Shown piece after piece: positions 1-8,920 of a stretch of 23,090 bases of DNA; within the stretch, counting starts at the first letter, position 1, and every line of letters starts with the position of its first letter. The stretch is from Cristatella mucedo (taxonomy: Eukaryota > Bryozoa > Phylactolaemata > Cristatellidae): NCBI GenBank assembly GCA_009760855.2, contig WPIO01000578.1, positions 1 through 23,090 on the forward strand, read 5' to 3'. The notes beneath the pieces are model-generated. The model saw only the letters and a list, made by a program, of their open reading frames with translations. It was not told the DNA's origin and made no database searches. The translations under genes and the position numbers were made by a program.

Positions 1-819
1 TTGAACGTGAGATGTTAGTAGCCAAGGTTTTAAGCCTTCTCTACACAGAAAAATCCGTGCGTCTGTTTATGAAATCCGCCAACAAACCCGTAAACGGCCC
101 ACGGATTACTTCGCACCATACACCTGTACGCCCGCAACGACCTACATTACTTAGCAATACGCACTTTCATCTAACAATCTTTTTTTCATATGATTCTTCC
201 TTTTATATATATTCTTCTCATACTACTCTGTAATAATGACTGCAGCGGCGAACTCAAATTCTGCGGGTAATGGCTTGACGTATCACCGGGTGAACCAGCC
301 TCCCGGATTAGAGTTCGGGATGTGGTCGGCGATCAAATCGCTCGTGTGAAAGTCTTACCTAGGTGGAAAGTCAGCGTCAGTCAGTCAGGAGGTATAGTCG
401 CTTGTGTAAAACGTAGCTTTAAAGAGAGAGCAGCATAAGAACGAGGCTCGTCGAACAGCGAGCCTCGGCGCCTGCAGCTTACCCTCGGCGGTTGTCTCCG
501 CAGAGGGGCTACGCATTCGTTTTTCACACTTAGCTAGGCAGGCTGCCGGGATTCGGCGGCGGCGGCCGCGGTGGCGCACCGCAGTGCGAGCACAGCTTTC
601 TGACGGGAGGGAAGGCCGTCGTTTCGGGACCGATCCGACGCATCCACGTGTGCGTGCGACCGAGCCAGTTCCTCATAGACGAGCCTGCTTGACGAAGCGC
701 CAGTTTCCGGCTCTCCGTGTGAGGGCGCACAATTCCGTCTTCATCATGGCGAGGTCAAACGACGATCTGACGGGCAGCGCGGTGAAGGCGGCTAGCTAAA
801 GGTTTTCGCTCTCTTCGAA
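1..819. other. Left flank, no recognisable gene
   Basis: This GC-rich, CpG-containing DNA shows no conserved coding signal. Open frames on both strands are short, overlap each other and have low-complexity composition. A 37-codon frame (236-349, +) lies just after an AT-rich stretch with TATATAT near 204 and ends in a GTGTGA that could be a splice donor. It could be a first exon, but nothing supports this beyond position. The segment is best read as host intergenic, promoter or CpG-island-like DNA next to the AT-rich element that starts near 4 kb. Confidence 0.4.
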
Positions 820-931
820 ATGTGCGAAGCGACCACATTCTTAGATATAGATAGCCAAAGAAGCCAGCCGCGAGGAGCGGCTTTGGCCAAAGCCAAAGCC
901 GCCGTCGCTTTGCGCGAACCAATGAGCGAGC

Positions 932-973
932 CTACAAATGCGACACTACTAGCTGCTACAAATGCGACACTAC
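932..973. repeat. Short direct duplication, 24-bp period
   Basis: The 18-base string ctacaaatgcgacactac occurs at 932-949 and again at 956-973, separated by agctg and an overlap-like junction. This is a small recent tandem duplication in host-like DNA, with no gene attached to it. Confidence 0.7.
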
Positions 974-1149
974 GCAACCAGCGCCGTGTCGGCATAGCAG
1001 CCAGCATGAACGCATTGGTAGCGGCTGGGCTCGCTCGACGCAGCCTGGTGCAGTGCAGTTACTCGTGTTGCTGCTGGGAACTTGTGACCCTAAGGTCAAG
1101 GGGGCGTGTAGTTGGATTGCATGCAGGCCTGCATTTCTCCTCGGCTAAA

Positions 1150-1343
1150 CCGCTGGTGAACAGCTGCTGGGACCATCGTCGAGAGGGGTGGTGCACAGCT
1201 GCGGTCCGCTTCTGATGTGGCGTGGACACAGGCCGGTAACCCGCTGGTGAACAGTTGGTGGATTCACCATCAAGGTCGGCCGGTGCACAGCTGTGGTCCG
1301 CCTCGGATTAATCATCGAGCTCGGCCAGTGCACAGCCGTGGTC
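1150..1343. repeat. Degenerate tandem repeat, ~60-90 bp period
   Basis: Two copies begin with cgctggtgaacag (near 1150 and 1241), pass through a CATCnnnG core and end in gtgcacagctgyggtccgc (near 1192 and 1283). A third, partial copy (about 1303-1343) keeps the atcatcgagctcggccagtg and cacagccgtggtc parts. Copies differ by substitutions and small indels, so this is an old minisatellite or nested repeat family fragment. The short open frames across it on both strands are by-products of the repetition. Confidence 0.6.
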
Positions 1344-1386
1344 GAGGAGAGGAGACTGGAGTGGGAGAGAGAGGGGAGAAGGGAGT
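1344..1386 (+). repeat. Purine-rich low-complexity tract
   Basis: This ~43-base stretch is almost only A and G on the + strand (gaggagaggagac, then gggagagagaggggagaagg), directly following the degenerate tandem repeat. Polypurine tracts can adopt triplex structures. No further role can be read from the sequence. Confidence 0.6.
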
Positions 1387-2200
1387 CGGGCTTCCCTCTG
1401 CTCCGTGCGTCGTGCATTGAACTGGTTGTGGTGGGTGTCATCGGCAGGCGTGCCTGTCCGTGCGTGAATCAAACCACAAAAGCCGCTCCAGGTGGTCCCT
1501 ACAGAGGGCGGCCACTGCCCTGTTCTTTTGTGACACTCGTGGCTAAGCGAGCAAGCCGGAAGCTGCGCAGTGGAAGCACGCAGCTTCGGGCTTTCCAAAC
1601 GGACGTACTCATTTCGTTTTACCTGGTTTCAAAGAGGCCTCCGGGTGAGCGTGTGTGCGTTCTCACGAATTCGGTAGGCAGCTTGTCGGTCCTTCGTAAA
1701 TAGTGGACTGCTCGTATAAGCTTACCTGGCGAGCGCCCATTTTTGAATTGGGGCGGACACGATTTTTCGTGTCGCGATGGCTTCGCGTGGCTACGTAGGC
1801 GATGCAGTCACGCGCTCGCCGCACTCCGGTAATGTGAAGTTACGTTTCGTCAATGGCGGCCTGCGTCGAGAGTCTGCCGCGTACGTCTGCTGCTCGATCC
1901 GCTTAGCTCCGAGCGTGTCTCGTATTTCGCACGCTGCACGCTCGTCGTGCGCTCAATGCGACGAGTTCAGTCTTAGCCGCTGTCGTTCCACTCCGGTCGC
2001 AAGTCCGGACACGTGCTATCCAGACACGGACGCTCTTCAGGCTTTTCGTCTAGAGGTAGGCTGAAGTCAGCTACACCGCGATGCACATGCGCTAGGTGGC
2101 GCTGAAGAGGCTCGCCAAGCGGCGAAAATTCGACGCTGCCACAGGATATTTCTCGACGGGAAGGGCCGGCGGGCTAAAAACGAGTCCGCGGTGGCGCCTT
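1387..2200. other. GC-rich flank, nothing recognised
   Basis: No protein motif, RNA gene or element end is recognisable. Several 60-140 codon frames exist on both strands (for example 1777-2064 +), but they have biased composition, overlap frames on the other strand and show no domain pattern. Frequent CpG and few stops make long chance frames expected here. Confidence 0.35.
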
Positions 2201-2221
2201 TACAGGCAGTGGCGAAGTCAC

Positions 2222-2249
2222 GGGGGCAGGGGGCATGCCCCCTGCCCCC
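2222..2249. repeat. Perfect 28-bp G/C palindrome
   Basis: The left arm gggggcagggggca (2222-2235) is followed directly by its exact reverse complement (2236-2249), and five further C residues extend the right end to 2254. The palindrome sits just after aggcagtggcgaagtcac. This G-run/C-run arrangement next to a ggcg-tag-like sequence resembles the ends of short non-autonomous repeats scattered in many metazoan genomes. The family name cannot be fixed from sequence alone. Confidence 0.75.
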
Positions 2250-2439
2250 CCCCCGTAGCTGGACAGCGAGCTGAGCCACCCCCTGTTTCTACAACCACGA
2301 CTATCGCCAACGAAGAAACTGTGCTTTAATTTCACGTAGCAACCACCGAGTTCGTTTCGAAAAAAAACACTGCGACGCCACGCAGTAACGTTTCATTAAT
2401 TGCAGGTCTGGACCCACCTAGTCGAAAATCTTGCGCGCA

Positions 2440-2658
2440 CGTTACCCCTCCGTTACAGTTTTCAACGTCGGCGCCCCGTCGTGTGGCAGTGACCCCATCG
2501 TGTGGCAGGTGACCTCGATTCGCGCTCCCGCTGCCTGTTCTACTTTCTGTAAGGAGAATGATACTCCCTGCAGCATAATTGTGCAGCAAAGCAAAACTAC
2601 CTATTTGTGTGAACTGTTGAGCCCGAAGTCGAGGCTGAGAGCGGGTGACCCCCGCTAA
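2440..2658 (+). other. Possible coding exon, Apple/PAN-like cysteine pattern
   Basis: An open frame reads through 2431-2658. Its second half contains CSTFCKENDTPCS and, about 16 residues later, TYLCELL, a Cys-x3-Cys-x6-Cys-x14-Cys-x-Leu pattern like that of small secreted Apple/PAN-type modules. Pyrimidine-rich stretches ending in AG lie at about 2404 and 2457 and could be splice acceptors. A GGTGAC within 2643-2648 could be a donor. If real, it would be an exon of a host secreted protein. No ATG opens the frame and no neighbouring exon is visible, so a chance frame in GC-rich DNA is the main alternative. Confidence 0.2.
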
Positions 2659-2659
2659 T

Positions 2660-3255
2660 AACCGCGGGAGTCTAGCCTCGACTGGGCGCGGACCTCTCTC
2701 AAGGGCTAAGACCAAGAAACTCGCGAAGTATCTGATGAAGTGCGACTGACAAGTTCCCGTTTCAAGAGCAATTCAGCAAGCAGAACATTTGCAAAGAGCT
2801 ACAACGGCGAGCGCTTAGCCACGCTCTCGAGAGTAGACTCATCTGTAGGGGACTTCAGAAAATCAAGGGCTGTCTACTCTTCTAAGCTGGCTTCTGTCAG
2901 AATCAGCATCAAATCGTGGTGCCTGAGGCAGTCTTTTTTCGCGGACGAGCTCCTGCCTAAATATAGCCTCTTTCACACCCACTCGCTTTCATGAGATTTT
3001 GAATCCGCCAAATAATCTTTTCGCAAGCTTAAGCAACTAATTGCTATAGTATGGGATATTTTTTTTTGTAAAAAAAATTAGCTCTTGAAAGTGAATTTGA
3101 TCATAGGTACATATGCATGTGAAAGCTAAGTAACTTTCTAATTCGTGAAAAAGATGATCCATGTAAATAGGTCACGGCGGAAAAGAAAAGTAAGGTGTGA
3201 CTACTGCGTCAGATGACTTTCCCCGCAAGCACCAAGCAGCGAGTCTCCGTATATG
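2660..3255. other. Intergenic flank with rising AT content
   Basis: No gene recognised. An 84-codon frame at 2740-2994 (+) is Ser/Arg/Lys-rich and matches nothing I know. From about 3000 the composition changes to AT-rich with T and A homopolymers (3060-3078), without a terminal inverted repeat or target-site duplication that would mark an element boundary. Confidence 0.35.
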
Positions 3256-3273
3256 CACACACACACACACGCA

Positions 3274-3305
<32 letters not shown>
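3256..3305. repeat. (CA)n/(CGCA)n microsatellite
   Basis: Uninterrupted CA dinucleotides pass into GCAC tetranucleotides and back to CA over about 50 bases. This compound microsatellite is of the kind common in animal genomes and supports a eukaryotic nuclear origin for the left flank. Confidence 0.9.
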
Positions 3306-3464
3306 AATATAAATTTCTTGCATATTTAAATCAGACGAAACTTCATGATGAAAAAAATAATGACAACAATTTGTGACAATTTAATTGCTCGTTAGCTCCC
3401 TAATATAATTAAAGAAAATATAATTCGTGTATATATCGTCCTAAGAAAACTTTTTCTCTATTCG

Positions 3465-3525
3465 GGGGCTACGCATACGCCACGACGCTCGAGCCCACAA
3501 CCTCGGTCGGCAAATGCATTAACCT
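3465..3525 (-). repeat. Possible tRNA-derived SINE remnant
   Basis: Read on the + strand, gctcgagcccacaacctcgg followed by tcggcaaatgcattaacc resembles the internal promoter part of arthropod tRNA-derived SINEs. Read on the minus strand it gives a B-box-like GGGCTCGAG. The A box is not clear, there is no intact tRNA cloverleaf and no poly-A or simple tail is evident. The call rests on resemblance recalled from general knowledge of such repeats. Confidence 0.25.
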
Positions 3526-4019
3526 TGACCTTGGTCATGGGAGCACCTAAAGCACTGGCTAAACCAACTGTTTTTACGTTTAGTGGCTGTCATTTCTGGG
3601 CAGCCAGATGCGGCTAATTACTTTGAGCTGTGCAAATTGGGTTTTGCTACAATAATGCAGAGCAGCTGTCTAGTTGAGCAAGTGGCTTTGATAGGGCTGC
3701 GTCGATCCCTGTAAACTATTTCTCGGGTTAAAAGAACAATGCTGCTCCTTGATAATACTGCTTCCTTGCTCTTCGTAGGACACCGACTGTAAAGCTTTGA
3801 ACTGCTAACTGGTAACTTCGAAGTGGTGACGGCTACTGACGACTCACAGCTTTTATTAGCGGAAGAGAACTTAATAAGTCTATCCCGTGACTCTGAGGGA
3901 TAGTTTTTGCAAGCGCAACGTGAGCTCGGATGATCGTTGTCATATTGTATGTGTCAATTGACTAATGAAACTATTTCTAACCCACAGAGCAGATTCAAGA
4001 CATTCATCTGGTCCCGATG
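3526..4019. other. Spacer between flank and AT-rich element
   Basis: Nothing coding or structural is recognised. The stretch has intermediate composition and short chance frames. It ends directly at the palindrome that precedes the polymerase gene, so the junction between host DNA and the mobile element probably lies in or just before 4020. Confidence 0.35.
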
Positions 4020-4136
4020 TTGTAGTAAAAGTACCCTTTTTGGACCAATTCCCTTTTTAGGACATCTCATGTTCACTACGTTCACATTCGAAGTCCTAAA
4101 AAGGGAATTAGTCCAAATTATGTACTTTTACTACAA
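4020..4136. repeat. Imperfect palindrome, candidate element terminus
   Basis: Two 44-base arms (4020-4063 and 4093-4136) are inverted copies around a 29-base spacer. The outer 15 bases (ttgtagtaaaagtac) and the inner ~17 bases (aattccctttttaggac) match exactly, while the middle has mismatches (accctttttgg against ataatttgg). Polinton/Maverick terminal inverted repeats typically begin with AG, and AGTAAAAGTAC starts at 4024. The palindrome sits at the change from host-like to AT-rich DNA, 56 bp before the polymerase start. It may be part of a terminal repeat, a head-to-head junction of two termini, or an unrelated short inverted repeat. No target-site duplication could be identified. Confidence 0.5.
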
Positions 4137-4191
4137 CACTAAAACTTTTGTCCTATGATTTTTTATTTGAACATAAATTTACTTAGTACAG

Positions 4192-7100
4192 ATGTATCGA
4201 AGAAGTCCTCAAAAGGGAAACTCTTTTTACACTGAATCAAGAAGACTAATGAATATTGATGACATAACTCCAAGTAAAAGTATTACTTCTAGGCTTCATA
4301 AGTTTAAATTAGATTTTGTTGGAGCAAGTGGAAAACATAAAAGATATATTCTTAAAGGAAGAGACTATCTAGCAATTGAAGTTGATGATTTTTTTAATAG
4401 TATAATACTGAGTTACAACAATGTTTTAAAAGAAGTAACAACTAGATTTTCTTCATTTAAATTACAAACAAAAATATCAATTCATTCATATCACACTCAA
4501 ACTGACTCACATTCACATAGTGTTGTAATAGGTTCTAAGTTAGTTGCAGTTGTTAAAAGATCTGATTATACTAATATTATTAAAGACCAATTAAAATCTT
4601 TAAAGGAATCAATAGATAAAATGATTGACAAGAATCCTGGTTCTGGTTGGAGACTAATAGGTGTAAAACGTCCTGAGATTAATGTTAGTAAATATATTAT
4701 TAGAGCTGGTTCGTCTTATTTAGCACTACCGACGGGTTTAGCAAAGAAGCGATGCTGTATTAATATAAAGAATGAAGACACATATTGTGCTTTATGGTGT
4801 GTATTAAGATTCCTAAATCCTGTAAGTGTACATCCAGAGAGATAGATTGATTTAATTAATATATTCAGAAGTAATTATCAAGGACTAAATGAAGCTATTT
4901 CACAACTTGAATGGCCCCTCAAAGTAATTGATGTTAAAAAACTGGGTAAGCTATCTAATGTTAGTACGAATATAATGACAAATCTGGTGTATATCCTCTA
5001 AGGATTGTATCAAGAAAATTGGAGATTCCAGGTAGACATATTGATCTTCTATTAATAAGTGAATCCAAAAAAGTCATTATGTGTTGATAAAGAATTTCAG
5101 TGGCCTCTGTAGAACATCTAATAAAGGAGGATCAGTATTCTATTGTCATAGGTGTATTGACAAATTATTTTCGAATGTAGATTTTCAGAATCACTTAGAT
5201 TCATGCAAAGGTATTAACTCTAGTTATTCCAAATTAAAAATGCCTGGTATTGTTGAGAATAAGAAAACAGGGCGAACAAAAGATACTACACTTTTAAGTT
5301 TTAGTGATCATGAAAAACTAATAAAGTCTCCATACGTTTGTTATGCAGATTTTGAGAGTTTGAATGTAAAGACATGTGATGTTTGTTATGAAAGTATAGT
5401 ATCTAACAATATCAATCCAACTTATTGTAATAGTAAATTAACAACGGGTAAATGTAGTAATACATGTACTAATATGTTACAAGTCCCATGTGGTTCATGT
5501 GCTAATATTGTTGATATTAATGGAAATGTTATAGATAAGTTTTTAAACAGAGGGAAGGATTGTGTTGAACTACTATTATAATTTATAATTAATACTTCTA
5601 ACGAATTAAAAAATAAGCTATTAAATCAAGTTGAAGCACCTATTATTTTTGATTCTGATACTCATAAGCAATTTAAAGATTCTACAAAATGTTGGATTTG
5701 CACAAAAGAATTAACGATGTAAATGGAAAGTTTAAAGTAAGAGATCATTGCCATTTTACAGGTAAGTTTAGAGGAGCAGCACATAAACATTGTAATTCAC
5801 TCGTCAGATTCAAAAAAAATTAGCTGGAAACTTCCAATCTTTATTCACAACTTGAAAGGATATGATTCTCATTTGATTGTAAGAGGAATGTCAGCATTTG
5901 GTCTTGATTGTAAGCCTGTTGCACATAATATGGAGAACTATATGTCAATGTCATTTGAGAATTTTGAGTTTAAAGATTCTTAATTTTATTAATTTTATGA
6001 ATAATGGTTTAAGTGATATTGTTACTTCATTAAAGAAAGCAAATTCAAACTTTGACATTACAATTGGTGTCTTTAAAACATTATATCAAGACATTGATGT
6101 TAATGTTCTCAAAGATGCTATAACAAGAAAACGAGTTTATCCTTACGAGTATATGGATTCTTTTGATAAATTTAATGAGAACAAAATTCCAGAGATCAAA
6201 GCATTCAACAGTAAACTTACTTTTGATAGAGGTATTACTACTGAAGACTGTGAACATGCGCTAAATGTATTCAAACTTTTTAACATGAAAGATTTAGGAG
6301 ATTACCATGATATTTATCTATATGCAGACGTCACACTTCTTGCTGATTGCTATGAAGCATATAGAAACAGTTTTATTGAATTGTTTAAACTTGATCCTGC
6401 TCATTATCTATCTGCACCACATTATGCATGGTCTTGTACCTAGTTTTACACCAAATGTAATATAAATTTATTAGGTAAAAAGGAAGGAGACTTACAACTA
6501 TATCAAAAGTTTTAAGAATCAATAAGAGGTGGTGTCTGTCAAGTCAGTAAAAAGACTTTGTAAGGCTAGTGACAATAATCATATTATGTATTGGGACGCA
6601 AAAAGTTTATATCTAACTGTTATGATGTGGCACTTACCTATTTCAGAACCTATTGAAGATGATGGAAGTAATTGGCCACTTGAAAAAAATAATGTCACTA
6701 CCTGAAGATTCTGAAGCAGGAATATTTGTCTTATGTGATTTAGAGTATCCAAAGAAATTACATGATTTACATAATGATTATCCACTTTGTCCTGAAAGTA
6801 GGGTTGTTGATACTTCTGAGTTTTCAAGATACCACCAAAAGTTGTGATCTGGTCCGAGTACCGTGCCAAAGTTGATTTGCGATTTTAATAATAAAACTAA
6901 TTATTTAGCACATTACAGGTACTTTCAATTTGTTGTTAGTAAAGGTTTGATTCCAACTAAAATACATAAAGTATATAAATTCAGTCAAGAACCTTGGGAA
7001 AAACCATTCATTGATATATGTGCAGAGAAAAAGATTGAATTTGAACGTAAAGGCGATAGTTTCAAAAGAAATCTATATAAAGGTTTTATGTGTCAAATCT

Positions 7101-7907
7101 TTGGAAAGACGTGTGAGAACGTAGAAAACAGAACGTGTGTTAGATTAGTAAATACAGGGACTGATAAGAGTGATTCATTGTATAATAAACTAATGAGAGA
7201 TCCTATACTTAAAGAAATTAGATGCTTTGATAAAAGTCTAGTTGGTTTTGAACATTCAAGAAAGACTACACTTCTAAACAAACCAATGTTTATAGGTGTT
7301 GCAATTCTTGATTTATCAAAATTACACATGCAAAGGTTTTACTATGACACATTGAAGGCTAAGTTTAATGATAGACTAAGTTTATTATACACTGATACTG
7401 ATTCATTAGTTGTTGATATTAAAAGCGAAAACTTTGAGAAAGAGATGTTTGATATTAAAGATTGGTTTCATAAAGACGTTTGGTAAGTTCAAAGATGAAA
7501 TGGATGGTGCAAGGATTGATGAATTTATTGCTTTAAGACCAAAATTATATTCTGCTTCTTCTATTAGACCAATTATGAAAGCAAAGGGTGTTCCAAAAGA
7601 AGTAATAAGGAATTCAAAGATAACACATAGTGAATACATTCAATGTCTATCTAGAGAAAATGAAATTTACGCTGGTGATCTTGATACCAAAGACTTTGAT
7701 GAGACACTTGATAGAGATTTCTACCGTATGACACAAAGTAAACACAATATTATTACAAAGAATCTTAAGAAAAGAGCACTATCAGCATTTGAATCAAAAC
7801 GTTACTGGTTAGACTGCGGCTGTTGTAGTTATGCTTATGGACATTATAAGATTGATAAAGCTTTGAGTGAAGGTACTAATCCAGGTCACTGTGATAAATG
7901 CATTTAA
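4192..7907 (+). pseudogene. Protein-primed family B DNA polymerase (Polinton/Maverick type), broken
   Basis: This would replicate the linear element from protein-primed ends. Landmarks appear in family order across several frames: an N-terminal region with GSSYLALP (about 4702-4725) and NIKNEDTYCALW; a Cys-rich finger near 5140-5205; exonuclease motif I YADFES at 5342-5359; HCHFTGKFRGAAH near 5750-5790; exonuclease motif II HNLKGYDSHL from 5846; motif III region YHDIYLYADVTLL from 6303; polymerase motif A YWDAKSLY at 6589-6612; motif B region ending FGKT near 7110; motif C YTDTDS at 7388-7405; and a C-terminal GKFKDE...LRPKLYS...KAKGV block. The ~1200-codon length fits this family. At least a dozen lesions break it, including stops at 4843, 5085, 5579, 5821, 6441 and about 6845 and frame changes near 4970, 5720, 5818, 5980, 6560, 6700 and 7475. 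The stretch 6444-6560 is worst preserved. Several frame changes fall in A runs. Motif B reads MCQIFGKT where family members usually have an Asn-Ser/Ala pair. Confidence 0.9.
4203..4219 (+). repeat. Third copy of palindrome core motif
   Basis: The string aagtcctcaaaagggaa matches aagtcctaaaaagggaa at 4091-4107 in 16 of 17 positions, and the inverse of the same core lies at 4049-4063. The copy overlaps the first codons of the polymerase reading frame, which suggests that the terminal-repeat sequence extends into, or was duplicated beside, the gene start. Confidence 0.5.
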
Positions 7908-7936
7908 CAAAATTTATACTTGTAAAAAAAAAAAAA

Positions 7937-8200
7937 ATGGAGTTTGATGAAAAAATTGAAAATATTCTTAATTCTAATAACTACGTAGGATATGAAGTTG
8001 TTTGTATCTGTCAGCAAAAATTAAACTGTTATAATAAATCTTCATTTCATAGGTCAGAAGTTTATGAATTTTTTAGAGAATTTGACTTGCCAACTATTGA
8101 CATTATTTTGGAGATTATAAAATGTAAACAAAGGTTAGTTGACTCAGGACATATCAAACACTTTTTCATTTCAACAACAAACATAAATTTAAACACCTAA
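7937..8200 (+). CDS. Small paralogous helical-looking protein, copy 1 (unrecognised)
   Basis: This 87-residue protein starts MEFDEKIENIL and carries a central YEFFREFDLPTIDIILEIIKC. It is the first and most divergent member of a family repeated through 10.5 kb, sharing an N-terminal (F)DEKxEkIL block and a later L-D-x3-I-D-x-L-L-x-I block. The frame extends upstream to 7898, but the start at 7937 is preferred because it matches the start of the copy at 9587 (MDFDEKFEKVL). It follows the polymerase end by 29 bp, across a 14-base A run rather than the TATATAG motif. Charged and hydrophobic residues alternate as in short amphipathic helices. No signal peptide, cysteine finger or known domain is seen. 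Confidence 0.6.
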   Translation: MEFDEKIENILNSNNYVGYEVVCICQQKLNCYNKSSFHRSEVYEFFREFDLPTIDIILEIIKCKQRLVDSGHIKHFFISTTNINLNT

Positions 8201-8310
8201 CTAGACAAGTCGGTGGAAATATATCATTATATTAATTTTTATGATACTAGTATAAATACCTAAACGAAAGAGTAAAGAAATTAATAATATATTAACAAAA
8301 TAATTTCGTT
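8201..8310. other. AT-rich intergenic spacer
   Basis: About 110 bases of almost pure A/T, with no frame, between copy 1 of the paralogous family and the acidic repeat gene. It probably carries the 3' end of the first and upstream signals for the second. Confidence 0.4.
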
Positions 8311-8319
8311 ATTATAGAA
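8311..8319 (+). promoter_or_regulatory. Start-proximal motif attatagaa before the acidic gene
   Basis: attatagaa immediately precedes the ATG at 8320. It is one of about eleven TATAG-type motifs placed 2-10 bases before start codons in this element. Confidence 0.5.
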
Positions 8320-8604
8320 ATGGAAAACGAAAATCCAGAGTTTTTAAAAGTTGAAGAAAGCTCTATGGATATAAGTATTTCAGATACGGAGTCAATATCA
8401 GATACAGAATCCGAAGATCCTGATTATATACCTGAATCCGAATCCGAATCTGAATCCGAATCCGAATCCGAATCCGAATCCGAATCCGAATCTGAATCCG
8501 AATCTGGGTTTGAGTCTGCTGAAGACGGCTTTACTTTTTACACTGAAGCTGATGATATAACCCCATTTCGAAGTGATTATGTAAATGAAGAAAATGAATT
8601 ATAA
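8320..8604 (+). CDS. Acidic Glu-Ser repeat protein (unrecognised)
   Basis: An intact 94-residue, very acidic protein. The N-terminus (MENENPEFLKVEE) is followed by two Ser-Asp-Thr-Glu-Ser steps, then EDPDYIP, then about 12 consecutive Glu-Ser dipeptides, then a mixed acidic tail ending NEENEL. It has no membrane segment or cysteine. Ser-rich acidic runs are typical casein kinase II targets and often occur in nucleic-acid-mimicking or chaperone-like tails, but no function can be assigned. The ATG at 8320 is fixed by the motif directly before it. The repeat sits on a hexanucleotide microsatellite, so its length probably varies between copies. It lies between copies 1 and 2 of the small paralogous family. 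Confidence 0.65.
   Translation: MENENPEFLKVEESSMDISISDTESISDTESEDPDYIPESESESESESESESESESESESESGFESAEDGFTFYTEADDITPFRSDYVNEENEL
8434..8505 (+). repeat. GAATCC/GAATCT hexanucleotide repeat (12 units)
   Basis: Twelve in-frame hexamers, mainly gaatcc with scattered gaatct, encode the Glu-Ser run. The six-base period keeps the frame when units are gained or lost, so the protein can change length without breaking. Confidence 0.9.
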
Positions 8605-8619
8605 AAAATGTTTATACTT

Positions 8620-8627
8620 ATTTAGAA
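8620..8627 (+). promoter_or_regulatory. Start-proximal motif atttagaa before paralog copy 2
   Basis: The string acttatttagaa ends directly at the ATG at 8628. It is the most divergent + strand example of the shared start motif, with TTTAG in place of TATAG. Confidence 0.4.
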
Positions 8628-8903
8628 ATGGACGTCTCGAGAATTCTAAGCTGCGAACAATCCAGAGATATGGCTATAAAGATCTGTCTTCAAAAACTTG
8701 AAGGTAATGATCAACGTATAATTAGACACTCTCTTGATAAACTTATTTCAGATTTAGACAGTTCGTTTGTTAGTGTTCTTATAGAAATCTGTGAAGCTTC
8801 TGATAAGCTAATAGAGTGTAGAGGTAAGATAAATGAAATGCTCGAAGAAGCATCTAAGAAATCAAAAACCCCAAAAACAAAACAAGGAGTACAAATTAAT
8901 TGA
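8628..8903 (+). CDS. Small paralogous protein, copy 2 (unrecognised)
   Basis: An intact 91-residue member of the repeated family. It starts MDVSRILSCEQSRDMAIKIC, matching the SRILxC block of the later copies, continues through LDKLISDLDSSFVSVLIEICEASDKL, and ends in a Lys-rich tail (KSKTPKTKQ). Order of blocks: N-terminal SRILxC plus a Met/Ile/Lys helix, a variable middle, then L-x2-L-D-S-x3-V-x-L-x2-I-C-x-A-x-D. The paired Cys and Asp positions in the second block are the best-kept residues in the family. It is probably a soluble protein of two to four helices. Function unknown. Confidence 0.65.
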   Translation: MDVSRILSCEQSRDMAIKICLQKLEGNDQRIIRHSLDKLISDLDSSFVSVLIEICEASDKLIECRGKINEMLEEASKKSKTPKTKQGVQIN

Positions 8904-8920
8904 ATTAACCATTTCTTAAA

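Noticed and set aside
12-2994. Many 60-140 codon frames on both strands of the left flank
   Set aside because: GC-rich DNA has few stops; the frames overlap on opposite strands, have no recognisable motifs and no splice structure apart from the weak candidate at 2440-2658.
3465-3525. Functional tRNA gene
   Set aside because: Only a B-box-like string is visible; no acceptor stem pairing or anticodon loop could be built.
3937-4158. 73-codon frame as a gene
   Set aside because: It spans the palindrome and is open by chance; no start motif and no protein pattern.
6579-7639. Minus-strand frames at 6579-6869, 7093-7329 and 7406-7639
   Set aside because: They lie opposite conserved polymerase coding sequence and are shadows of it.
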